This document shows, one piece after another, positions 1 to 5,559 of a stretch of 5,559 nucleotides of DNA (positions are counted from its first letter, which is position 1; each line of letters starts with the position of its first letter). Under the pieces are notes generated by a model, which ran no database searches, was not told where the DNA came from, and saw nothing but the letters and a program-made list of their open reading frames with translations. Source of the DNA: Acidobacteriaceae bacterium (GTDB lineage Bacteria > Acidobacteriota > Terriglobia > Terriglobales > Acidobacteriaceae); NCBI GenBank assembly GCA_003132825.1, contig PKYX01000401.1:1-5559 (forward strand), given 5' to 3'. The position numbers and the translations under genes are program-made.

Positions 1-186
1 TTCCAACGGATGTTCCTGTTCGTTCTGGTGCTCGACCAGCTCTGGGCCGTGGCGCCGTTCCTGCTGGCCCAGCAAATCGGATTTGGCGCTGCCTTTGCCG
101 CGACCGCGGCCCTGCTCTATGTACCCTTTTCCGAAAGAACGCTGATTAAAATGGCATACGCAGAGAAGGGCCGCGGGGCTTTGTAA
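1..186 (+). CDS. C-terminal end of an unrecognised integral membrane protein (5' partial)
   Basis: Frame 1 is open from the first base to a TAA at 184-186, giving the last 61 residues of a protein whose start lies outside the window. Two hydrophobic stretches are visible, roughly residues 4-24 (MFLFVLVLDQLWAVAPFLLA) and 28-45 (FGAAFAATAALLYVPF). They are followed by a basic tail containing ERTLIK and ending KGRGAL. This looks like the last two membrane segments of an inner-membrane protein, with the positively charged tail probably in the cytoplasm. I do not recognise the family and assign no function. It lies on the same strand as the M13 peptidase, but a 179-base gap with a stem-loop separates them, so a shared transcript is not evident. 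I am confident that it is coding, less so about the topology. Confidence 0.7.
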   Translation, partial: FQRMFLFVLVLDQLWAVAPFLLAQQIGFGAAFAATAALLYVPFSERTLIKMAYAEKGRGAL

Positions 187-253
187 GCTGCGCCCGGCCG
201 GGTGACCGACTGAGGTCTGACCATCGCAATGGGCCGCGGAGATGACCACGGGC

Positions 254-287
254 GAGCCCTCGGCGCGATCATTCCGAGCCGGGGCTC
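254..287 (+). other. GC-rich stem-loop in the gap upstream of the M13 peptidase
   Basis: GAGCCC at 254-259 pairs with GGGCTC at 282-287. Continuing inward, TCGG at 260-263 pairs with CCGA at 274-277, leaving a 4-base bulge (GCCG, 278-281) and a 10-base loop. This is ten base pairs, mostly G-C. No run of T follows on the plus strand, so it is not a standard Rho-independent terminator. It could end or stabilise the upstream membrane-protein transcript, or fold in the 5' leader of the peptidase mRNA. The pairing is seen directly; the role is unknown. The rest of the 187-365 gap shows only a self-complementary CCCGGCCGGG at 193-202 and no clear promoter. Confidence 0.35.
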
Positions 288-354
288 ACCCAAGCCGCCG
301 ATTTGCCTCTGCAATCACTGCCGGGGACTGGCGCTCTCCGGGATCGATGGCAGC

Positions 355-359
355 GAGGA
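355..359 (+). promoter_or_regulatory. Shine-Dalgarno site setting the M13 peptidase start
   Basis: GAGGA at 355-359 lies six bases before the ATG at 366. It supports that ATG over the in-frame TTG at 303, which would add 21 non-hydrophobic residues in front of the signal peptide. Confidence 0.6.
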
Positions 360-365
360 AAACGG

Positions 366-2393
366 ATGCGAATTTTCCAACCGGTTCTGGTGGTCGTGTG
401 GTCCCTGGTGGCGGCTGCCATGGTATCTGCCCAGAGCGCGCCGACCAAGCATGAGCCCGCCCTCGATGTCGGCTCCATGGACCCGACGGTCGATCCCTGC
501 ACCGACTTCTACACCTACTCTTGTGGCGCCTGGCTCAAGAACAATCCCATTCCGGCGGATCAATCGAGCTGGGGCGTGTACTCCAAGCTGCAGGATCAGA
601 ACCGGTCGGTGCTCCGCGACATCTTGGAAAGCGCGGCCATTCCATCTCCGGACCGGACGCCCGCGACGCGGAAGATTGGCGACTACTATGCCGCCTGCAT
701 GGATGAGACAGCCGTGGATAGGGCCGGACTCACCCCCCTGAACCAAGAGTTGCACCGGATCGATGGCCTCGAGTCGAAGCAGCAAATCGCAGCCCTGGCG
801 GCCGCCATGGTCGAAGACGAGGTGCTGTTCGATTTTCACTCTGACCAGGATTACAAAGACTCGTCGCACGTCATCGCAGAGCTGGACCAGGGCGGCCTGA
901 GTCTACCCGACCGCGATTTTTATCTCCTGCAAGATCCGAAGTCTCTCAAACTGCGCCACGCCTATCGGGCCCACCTCCGGCAAATGTTTGCTCTGCTCGG
1001 AGATTCTCCTCCGGCGGCTGCGGCCGAAGCGAAGCGCGTGATGCGCCTGGAGACCGCTTTGGCCAAAGGCTCAATGACCCGCGTGGAGCGCCTTGATCCG
1101 CAGGCGATCTACCACAAGATGAGTGCCGCGGATTTGGCAGCCCTCGCTCCTCGCTTCGACTGGAACCTGTACTTTGCCGGCGCCGGTCGACCGTCTCTCG
1201 AGTCCTTGAACGTGGCGGCGCCCGCATTCTTTAAGACCATGAATGCTGAACTTCGGAAGGAGAACCTGAAGAGTTGGAGGGCCTATTTGCGCTGGCATCT
1301 GATCCACGCCGATGCGCCCTATCTCTCGAGCTCATTCGTCAACGCCGATTTCGACTTCTTTGGCAAGACCTTGCAAGGAGCGCAGCAAATCGAGGCTCGC
1401 TGGAAGCGCTGCGTCGACAGTGTGGATAACGACCTCGGGGAAGCTCTGGGCCAGGCCTATGTGGAACGCGCTTTCAGCCCTCTGGCCAAGCAGCGCGCCC
1501 TGCGGATGGTCGCGCAGATCGAAGCCGCCATGCAACGCGACATCGATTCCCTGAGCTGGATGACGGCCGAGACCAAGCAACAGGCGCTCGAGAAGTTGCA
1601 CGCCGTCGCCAACAAGATCGGGTATCCGGACGAGTGGCGCGACTACGGCGCGCTCGCGGTCTCGCGCGATGACGAAATGGGGAATGTTGTGCGGGCACGG
1701 GAATTTGAATTCCAGCGGCAATTGGCCAAGATCGGCAAACCCGTGGATCGCGGAGAATGGGTCATGTCGCCTCCGACGGTGAACGCCTACTACGATGCGC
1801 AGCTGAACGATATCAATTTTCCCGCCGGTATTCTGCAGCCGCCCTTATTTGATACCGATTCCGATGACGCTCCGAACTACGGTGACACCGGCGGCACCAT
1901 CGGGCACGAGCTGACGCACGGTTTCGACGCCGAAGGCCGTCAGTTCGATGCGCAGGGCAATTTGCGCGACTGGTGGACTTCTGAAGATGTCAGACAATTT
2001 CAAAAGCGCACCAGTTGCGTCGCCGACCAATATTCGCGATACACGGCCGTCGACCGCATCAAGGTCAACGGAAAGCTAACCTTGGACGAGAACGTGGCGG
2101 ATCTGGGCGGATTAGTCCTGGCCTACATGGCGTGGAGGGACCAAACCAGCGGGCACGAGCTCGCGCCGATTGACGGGTTCACGCCGGAACAGAGGTTCTT
2201 CATCGGCTACGGGCAGAGTTGGTGCACGAACACTCGGGAGGAGGCCCTGCGGGTGCGGGCTACGGCGGACCCGCACGCGCCCGAGCAAGACCGGGCCAAC
2301 GGCGTGGTCTCGAACCTCCCGGAATTTCAGCGGGCCTTTCACTGCCAGCCGGATTCACCCATGGTGCGAAAAGATCAGTGCAGGGTGTGGTAA
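366..2393 (+). CDS. Secreted M13 family (neprilysin/PepO-like) zinc metallopeptidase
   Basis: This 675-residue protein is a full-length M13 endopeptidase, a family that cleaves oligopeptides, usually on the amino side of hydrophobic residues. Residues 1-22 form a signal peptide: MRIF, then a hydrophobic core, then V-S-A before Gln23. It is therefore probably periplasmic or exported. The large N-terminal M13 domain begins around residue 42 with conserved Cys45 and Cys53 (DPCTDFYTYSCGAW). The catalytic domain has NAYY at 473-476 (substrate binding), HELTH at 514-518 (zinc ligands His514 and His518, catalytic Glu515) and ENVADLGG at 575-582 (third ligand Glu575, plus Asp579). The C-terminus carries FHC with His659 and ends CRVW, as in neprilysin. 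All hallmark residues are present, so the enzyme should be active. The ATG at 366 was chosen for its Shine-Dalgarno site and because it places the signal peptide at the N-terminus. It converges with the TonB-family gene, 16 bases apart. The family assignment is certain; the natural substrate is unknown. Confidence 0.96.
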   Translation: MRIFQPVLVVVWSLVAAAMVSAQSAPTKHEPALDVGSMDPTVDPCTDFYTYSCGAWLKNNPIPADQSSWGVYSKLQDQNRSVLRDILESAAIPSPDRTPATRKIGDYYAACMDETAVDRAGLTPLNQELHRIDGLESKQQIAALAAAMVEDEVLFDFHSDQDYKDSSHVIAELDQGGLSLPDRDFYLLQDPKSLKLRHAYRAHLRQMFALLGDSPPAAAAEAKRVMRLETALAKGSMTRVERLDPQAIYHKMSAADLAALAPRFDWNLYFAGAGRPSLESLNVAAPAFFKTMNAELRKENLKSWRAYLRWHLIHADAPYLSSSFVNADFDFFGKTLQGAQQIEARWKRCVDSVDNDLGEALGQAYVERAFSPLAKQRALRMVAQIEAAMQRDIDSLSWMTAETKQQALEKLHAVANKIGYPDEWRDYGALAVSRDDEMGNVVRAREFEFQRQLAKIGKPVDRGEWVMSPPTVNAYYDAQLNDINFPAGILQPPLFDTDSDDAPNYGDTGGTIGHELTHGFDAEGRQFDAQGNLRDWWTSEDVRQFQKRTSCVADQYSRYTAVDRIKVNGKLTLDENVADLGGLVLAYMAWRDQTSGHELAPIDGFTPEQRFFIGYGQSWCTNTREEALRVRATADPHAPEQDRANGVVSNLPEFQRAFHCQPDSPMVRKDQCRVW

Positions 2394-2409
2394 GGGAGCC
2401 AACAAGAGC

Positions 2410-3522
2410 TCACTGCAGGTCGGATTTGTCCGGGTTGTAGTAGAAGTGAAAGCGCAGGGCGAGGTACTTGCCCTGGAACTCGCCGGGCAAGGGAGGAAAG
2501 GGATTGGAGGCGGTGATGCCGCCCCAGGCCGCGCGATCGAGCGCTACATCGCCCGAGGTTCCGGCCAGATTCATGCCGGCAACCCGGCCGTCCTTGAGGA
2601 TGGCGAACTCGATCGACACTTTTCCCTTCTTCATCAGTGGCGCGCGCGCCGCTTCGGGAATCAGGTTGTACCAATTGATCTTCACGTCGTGCAACACCCG
2701 GGCCAGATAGGGACCAAAGTCCACCCCCATGGTGTCGCTGAGAACGTCCATCGGCCCGATTGCCCCGGTTGCCCGCTTGCCCTGACCGAGGCCAAAGTCG
2801 CCACTGTCGCCACCGTAGCCGCCGCGATTGGCCGCCGCCGCGCGTTCGGCTTGTTCAATGGCGGATCCCGCGGAGACGCTTCCGGTGTTGAAGGTGGGCC
2901 TGGCCGGAGCGGCCGGGCTCTGCATTCTTGGAGTCTGGTCCGAATCGGTCGCGGTCCTCGGAGCCGCTTCTGGAAGTTGCGGCGTGGGTGGGGCATTCTG
3001 CGCCACGGCGGGCGGAGAGGGTGGGGCGGGTTGCGCCAGCGGTGGACCGCCCCGTCCGGGCGCTCCGGGGCGCGAACTGTCCAAGATCTTCCGCAGTTCC
3101 TTGGTATCCAGTTGCGGAGTGCGGGAAGTCGCCATCCGATCCTTATCGGAAATGATGTTGGTTTTTGGTCTCTTGGTGAGTTTCTGCTCGTCTGGCGGCA
3201 ATTCCAGGTAGGTCAAATCCTTTTGCTGCAGCAAGTCATTGCTAACCACCAGATTCCGGTGGGGGAAGTATTTCTCAAATTTGGTCGAGTTTACGATCAG
3301 GATAATGAATACCAGGTGTACGACCACCGACATCCAGAAGGCTTCCCGTTTCTGGGAGCGCGACAGGTCGTCCTGCAACTGGACCAGCAGCGCAGGCACG
3401 TCATGCATCTCACGGTAGGCTGACTCCCAGCGGCGCGCGTCGTAGAGATCACTGCCCTCCGGGAGCGGCGGCGATGACTGCCGAGAGGCGGAACTCCGTG
3501 GCGGAATTTCAGTGGCTGGCAT
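2410..3522 (-). CDS. TonB-family energy transducer-like protein
   Basis: This 370-residue protein has TonB architecture. A hydrophilic N-terminus of about 60 residues, presumably cytoplasmic, is followed by one membrane segment (about 62-78, AFWMSVVVHLVFIILIV). Next comes a periplasmic linker that is proline- and alanine-rich at about 152-210 and glycine-rich at about 233-257. A TonB C-terminal domain covers about 268-363, including KGKVSIEFAILKDGRV and the NPFPPLPGEF turn. The membrane segment has Ser65 and His69 in the S-x3-H spacing that E. coli TonB uses (Ser16/His20) to couple to ExbB-ExbD. It would pass proton-motive-force energy to outer-membrane receptors, or act as a TolA-like spanning protein. 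No ExbB, ExbD or receptor gene is in the window. The ATG at 3522-3520 is the first start after an in-frame stop (TAA at 3546-3544), but I see no Shine-Dalgarno site. Met39 is an alternative start and would shorten the cytoplasmic part. The long N-terminal extension is unlike the short one of E. coli TonB. Confidence 0.88.
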   Translation of the reverse strand: MPATEIPPRSSASRQSSPPLPEGSDLYDARRWESAYREMHDVPALLVQLQDDLSRSQKREAFWMSVVVHLVFIILIVNSTKFEKYFPHRNLVVSNDLLQQKDLTYLELPPDEQKLTKRPKTNIISDKDRMATSRTPQLDTKELRKILDSSRPGAPGRGGPPLAQPAPPSPPAVAQNAPPTPQLPEAAPRTATDSDQTPRMQSPAAPARPTFNTGSVSAGSAIEQAERAAAANRGGYGGDSGDFGLGQGKRATGAIGPMDVLSDTMGVDFGPYLARVLHDVKINWYNLIPEAARAPLMKKGKVSIEFAILKDGRVAGMNLAGTSGDVALDRAAWGGITASNPFPPLPGEFQGKYLALRFHFYYNPDKSDLQ

Positions 3523-3834
3523 CGAAACCGTTGGCCCAGTCGATTAGAACCGACCCCCGTACCTTTAGTTGCTGGAGAACAGAACTTTCCGCCATTGCAC
3601 CAAGAGTGCAACAATGCGGCCTGCCATCCCCTGGTGCTTGACGGCCCAGCTCTTCTATTTTCGCACCTTTCGGGCAAATCCGCGAAAGCCTGACGGTACA
3701 GGGACTTGCGGGCTGCACTCCGGGGGGGCCAACGAAAAGGGTACATCGAATTCGGGCGGTTCGCTGTCAAGAAATGTAAACGCACCGGCGTGGGGTCGGA
3801 GAGCAGCAGATCGACAATCCCCCCGGGCTCGGCT
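3523..3834. other. 312-base non-coding gap upstream of the TonB-family gene
   Basis: No convincing gene lies between the oxidoreductase stop and the TonB-family start. The contents are a 17-base palindrome (3595-3611), a second small inverted repeat (CTTTCG at 3667-3672 with CGAAAG at 3683-3688) and a perfect TTGACA on the minus strand (3770-3765) that lacks a good -10 partner at 16-18 bases. A TCTAAT on the minus strand (3548-3543) resembles a -10 box and would give a leader of only about 13 bases before the TonB ATG, but it has no matching -35. The gap is long for this compact region and suggests that the TonB gene has its own transcription signals. None of them is clear-cut. Confidence 0.4.
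3589..3619. promoter_or_regulatory. Palindrome within an imperfect hairpin, candidate operator or leader structure
   Basis: TTGCAC (3595-3600) and GTGCAA (3606-3611) are perfect inverted repeats around a 5-base centre (CAAGA). Outside them, CCGC at 3589-3592 can pair with GCGG at 3616-3619, across G-T wobbles and a small internal loop. The element lies about 70-100 bases upstream of the TonB-family ATG. It could be a binding site for a dimeric repressor or a hairpin in the TonB mRNA leader. There is no T-run on either side, so a terminator is unlikely. The symmetry is seen directly; regulation is inference. Confidence 0.3.
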
Positions 3835-4854
3835 TCAACCGCTGGTTCTGAGACTGTCCAGGTCCACGCGGGCGCCATGCTCCCCGATGGTTGCAACCAC
3901 GTCGAGCGCCACCGCGAGAGCCCGGCGGCCGTCCTCGAAGGCGACCAGCGGCTTCGAGCGGGTCCGCACTGCATGCAGGAAAGACTTGAGTTCGGCGTGC
4001 AACGGTTCTTCGGCCACGATGGGCGGCTTGCTGACCTTGATTTGGGGGTTGACCGAGGGGGTTCCCGCGGCTTCGCTTTCTTCCCCCACGGTAAAGATCA
4101 CTACATCCTGGCGGCTGTAGTCGAGAGAAATGTATTGCTTCGGCTGAAAGAGGCGCAGTTTGCGCACGCGCTCGGTCGAGACCCGGCTGGCGGTGAAGTT
4201 CGCCACGCAGCCAGACTCGAATTCCATGCGCACGTTGGCGATATCCACCTTAGAAGAAAGGATGGGCAGACCGACGGCGCGGATTTCCTGGACCGGGGAA
4301 TTCACGAAGGAAAGCACAACGTCCAGATCGTGGATCATGAGGTCGAGCACCACGTCCACGTCAAGCGAACGCGGCGTGAACACGCTCAGACGATGTACTT
4401 CGAAAAACATCGGCTGAGTGACCAGCGGAAGCGCAGCCCGCACCGCCGGATTAAAACGCTCCAGATGCCCTGCCTGGCCGATGCGTCCGAACGATTGCGC
4501 AATCCGGACCAGCTCATCGGCCTCGGCCAGCGAGGGCGCGAGCGGTTTTTCGACCAGGACGTCAATCCCGGCTTCCATCAAAGCGCGACTCACCTCGAGA
4601 TGGCGGAGGGTGGGCACCGCGACCGAGGCGGCCTGCACCTCGCTATGGGTGGTGACGAGCTGCTCGATCGAACCAAAGGCACGGCAGCCGAATTCGCGAG
4701 CCAGCGCATCAGCCCGCGCCAGGTCCGGGTCCACGACGCCCACCAACCGCACCAGTTCGCCCTGCTGCGCCAGTTGCTGATAGACGCGGGCATGATTGCG
4801 TCCAAAGGCGCCTACGCCGATGACGGCGACGTTGATGGAGTTGTCTTGGTTCAG
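3835..4854 (-). CDS. Gfo/Idh/MocA family NAD(P)-dependent oxidoreductase (start codon uncertain, possibly CTG)
   Basis: This enzyme is a sugar or sugar-nucleotide dehydrogenase-type oxidoreductase, about 339 residues if read from CTG at 4854-4852, which is normal for the family. The N-terminal Rossmann fold has strand INVAVIG with G-x-G-x-x-G at 13-18 (GVGAFG), followed by VRLVGVVDPD, whose acidic end binds the cofactor ribose. The family signature Glu-Lys-Pro is at 102-104 with catalytic Lys103. GHLERFNP is at 129-136, and DLMIHDLD at 171-178 supplies the second catalytic histidine, His175. The GHxERFNP stretch recalls UDP-GlcNAc 3-dehydrogenase (GnnA-like) members tied to lipid A synthesis, but no aminotransferase partner is visible, so the substrate stays open. 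The first canonical start, GTG at 4752-4750, would remove the glycine motif and is probably wrong. CTG at 4854 has GAGAAG six bases upstream; the preceding in-frame stop is TGA at 4872-4870. The family is certain; the 5' end is not. Confidence 0.85.
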   Translation of the reverse strand: MNQDNSINVAVIGVGAFGRNHARVYQQLAQQGELVRLVGVVDPDLARADALAREFGCRAFGSIEQLVTTHSEVQAASVAVPTLRHLEVSRALMEAGIDVLVEKPLAPSLAEADELVRIAQSFGRIGQAGHLERFNPAVRAALPLVTQPMFFEVHRLSVFTPRSLDVDVVLDLMIHDLDVVLSFVNSPVQEIRAVGLPILSSKVDIANVRMEFESGCVANFTASRVSTERVRKLRLFQPKQYISLDYSRQDVVIFTVGEESEAAGTPSVNPQIKVSKPPIVAEEPLHAELKSFLHAVRTRSKPLVAFEDGRRALAVALDVVATIGEHGARVDLDSLRTSG

Positions 4855-4987
4855 TTGGCGCTTCTCGGCTCAGATCCTTCTTGATTTAACCACAAGCCAG
4901 GCGGAGGAGGAGAAGCCGTCACCCGAAACCGAGAACAACAGCCGCCGCGGGCCATCTCGGCCGGTCGAAGCTCGGATCCGAATCCGG

Positions 4988-5467
4988 CTACGGGGAGACG
5001 GTTTTGAACTTCTTGAGCAGGGCGATCTGCCCGGCATGATACAGCTCGTGTTGCGTAATCCCGCTGAGCATGTAGTAGAAGGTGTAATAGTTCTCACTCT
5101 TGCCCGGGACCGGCTCCTCGAGGCGTGAGTCAGGAAAAGCGGCCACGATCTTCACCAGATCGTCATGAGTTTTCCTTGCCGCCATCAAGGTCCGGTGCCA
5201 CGCTTTTTCGCTGGCATCCTGGATGGCCGGAAAATTTTGTTCGTCGGTCAGAGTAACGGCAGCTCCACCGGCGCGGCGGAGCACAGCATCGTCCCAGGCG
5301 GCGATGTGCAGGACGAGTTCCCAGATGCCATGGGCATTCTGGATTGGACGGGCGGCGGCCATCCCCGCACTGACCCCGGCGAGAATTTCGAGCAGCGAGT
5401 CGCCGTGCCATGCCGGGCCTGCAAAGGCGCGGCGCAACTGATCCGCCAGACGAGCGGTTTCGGACAT
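4988..5467 (-). CDS. DinB-like four-helix-bundle protein
   Basis: This 159-residue cytoplasmic protein has the DinB/YfiT-type fold and the usual length. The three histidines expected to bind a metal are visible: His54 in the second helix (LVLHIAAWDD), and His140 and His144 in the HELYHAGQIALL helix near the C-terminus. An H-x3-H late in the protein paired with an early His in an H-x-x-x-W-D context is the pattern of this superfamily. Members include bacillithiol, mycothiol and glutathione S-transferase-like enzymes, but most are of unknown function, and nothing here picks a substrate. The ATG at 5467-5465 has a strong GGAGG seven bases upstream. The stop of the preceding minus-strand gene is only 17 bases away, so the two are probably co-transcribed. 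The oxidoreductase follows after about 133 bases. Confidence 0.87.
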   Translation of the reverse strand: MSETARLADQLRRAFAGPAWHGDSLLEILAGVSAGMAAARPIQNAHGIWELVLHIAAWDDAVLRRAGGAAVTLTDEQNFPAIQDASEKAWHRTLMAARKTHDDLVKIVAAFPDSRLEEPVPGKSENYYTFYYMLSGITQHELYHAGQIALLKKFKTVSP

Positions 5468-5474
5468 GGAAGAG

Positions 5475-5479
5475 CCTCC
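5475..5479 (-). promoter_or_regulatory. Shine-Dalgarno site of the DinB-like gene
   Basis: GGAGG on the minus strand lies seven bases before the ATG at 5467-5465. It is the strongest ribosome-binding site in the window and fixes this start. Confidence 0.7.
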
Positions 5480-5484
5480 GTCGA

Positions 5485-5559
5485 TTAACTGGGGTCGGCC
5501 TCGATCGCGATCTCCCCGTCATTCGCCGCCGCGAGCACTCGGTCGCCATCGAGCAGCAG
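5485..5559 (-). CDS. C-terminal end of an unidentified protein (5' partial)
   Basis: On the minus strand the frame entering at the right edge is open for 24 codons and stops at TAA (5487-5485). The tail begins LLLDGDRVLAAANDG and ends in an acidic stretch, EIAIEADPS. This is too short to name a family. Two things support coding: GC-rich third positions, and a stop placed 17 bases before the well-marked DinB-like start, as expected for adjacent genes in an operon. The rest of the gene lies outside the window. Confidence 0.5.
   Translation of the reverse strand: MLLDGDRVLAAANDGEIAIEADPS

Noticed and set aside
193..202. Self-complementary CCCGGCCGGG just after the first gene's stop.
   Set aside because: A 10-base perfect palindrome leaves no loop for a hairpin, and such G/C runs are common by chance in GC-rich DNA.
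303..365. TTG at 303 as an upstream start for the M13 peptidase.
   Set aside because: It would place 21 polar residues ahead of the signal peptide and has no ribosome-binding site, whereas the ATG at 366 has GAGGA at the right distance.
2170..3423. Long plus-strand open frame (417 codons) opposite the TonB-family gene.
   Set aside because: It lies antisense to a gene with clear TonB domains and overlaps the end of the peptidase. Its translation is rich in Gly, Arg and Val with no recognisable domain, as expected from the complement of a GC-rich gene.
3742..3770. Perfect TTGACA -35 box on the minus strand in the gap upstream of the TonB gene.
   Set aside because: The hexamer 17 bases downstream is GATGTA, a poor -10, and the 16- and 18-base spacings are no better. 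It is not annotated as a promoter.
3297..3974. Minus-strand open frame running through the 312-base gap, with a protein-like stretch (GGIVDLLLSDPTPVRLHFL) just after the oxidoreductase stop; considered as a frameshifted tail or an extra gene.
   Set aside because: The oxidoreductase already has full family length without it. The frame overlaps both neighbours, it degenerates into Arg/Ser/Trp-rich sequence, and no Shine-Dalgarno precedes a start in the gap.
3706..4884. Long plus-strand open frame (392 codons) opposite the oxidoreductase.
   Set aside because: It mirrors the whole oxidoreductase gene and shows no family motifs. It is a frame shadow caused by high GC.
4973..4987. Small hairpin CGGAT-CCGA-ATCCG directly after the DinB-like stop, considered as a terminator.
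   Set aside because: It has only five base pairs and no T-tract follows on the minus strand.

Overview
The window is about 60% GC, densely coding and bacterial. Several features suggest an Acidobacteriota-like (Terriglobia-type) Gram-negative: a secreted M13 metallopeptidase, a TonB-family protein with a long cytoplasmic N-terminus, a Gfo/Idh/MocA oxidoreductase and a DinB-fold protein. This placement is inferred from gene content and style only; there is no rRNA or other marker gene. No mobile element, CRISPR array, tRNA or rRNA was seen.

Layout. Two plus-strand genes face four minus-strand genes. Plus strand: the last 61 codons of an unrecognised membrane protein (1-186), a 179-base gap with one strong GC-rich stem-loop, then a complete exported M13 zinc metallopeptidase (366-2393). 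Minus strand, read right to left: the last 24 codons of an unidentified gene (5559-5485), a DinB-fold protein (5467-4988), a Gfo/Idh/MocA oxidoreductase (about 4854-3835) and a TonB-family protein (3522-2410). The peptidase and the TonB gene converge with only 16 bases between their stop codons.

How the genes may work together. The peptidase and the TonB-like protein both act at or beyond the inner membrane, but they lie on opposite strands and nothing shows that they are functionally linked. On the minus strand the gap before DinB is 17 bases, then 133 bases before the oxidoreductase and 312 bases before the TonB gene. The first pair could be one transcript; the TonB gene probably has its own promoter. 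The 312-base gap contains a 17-base palindrome nested in a longer imperfect hairpin.

The most notable point is the start of the oxidoreductase. Its NAD(P)-binding glycine motif (GVGAFG) lies in frame upstream of the first canonical start codon (GTG at 4752-4750). No ATG, GTG or TTG occurs between the preceding in-frame stop (TGA at 4872-4870) and that motif. The gene therefore either starts at a rare codon (CTG at 4854-4852 is the best candidate), has lost its start, or carries a sequence error. I found no convincing new multi-gene system in this window.
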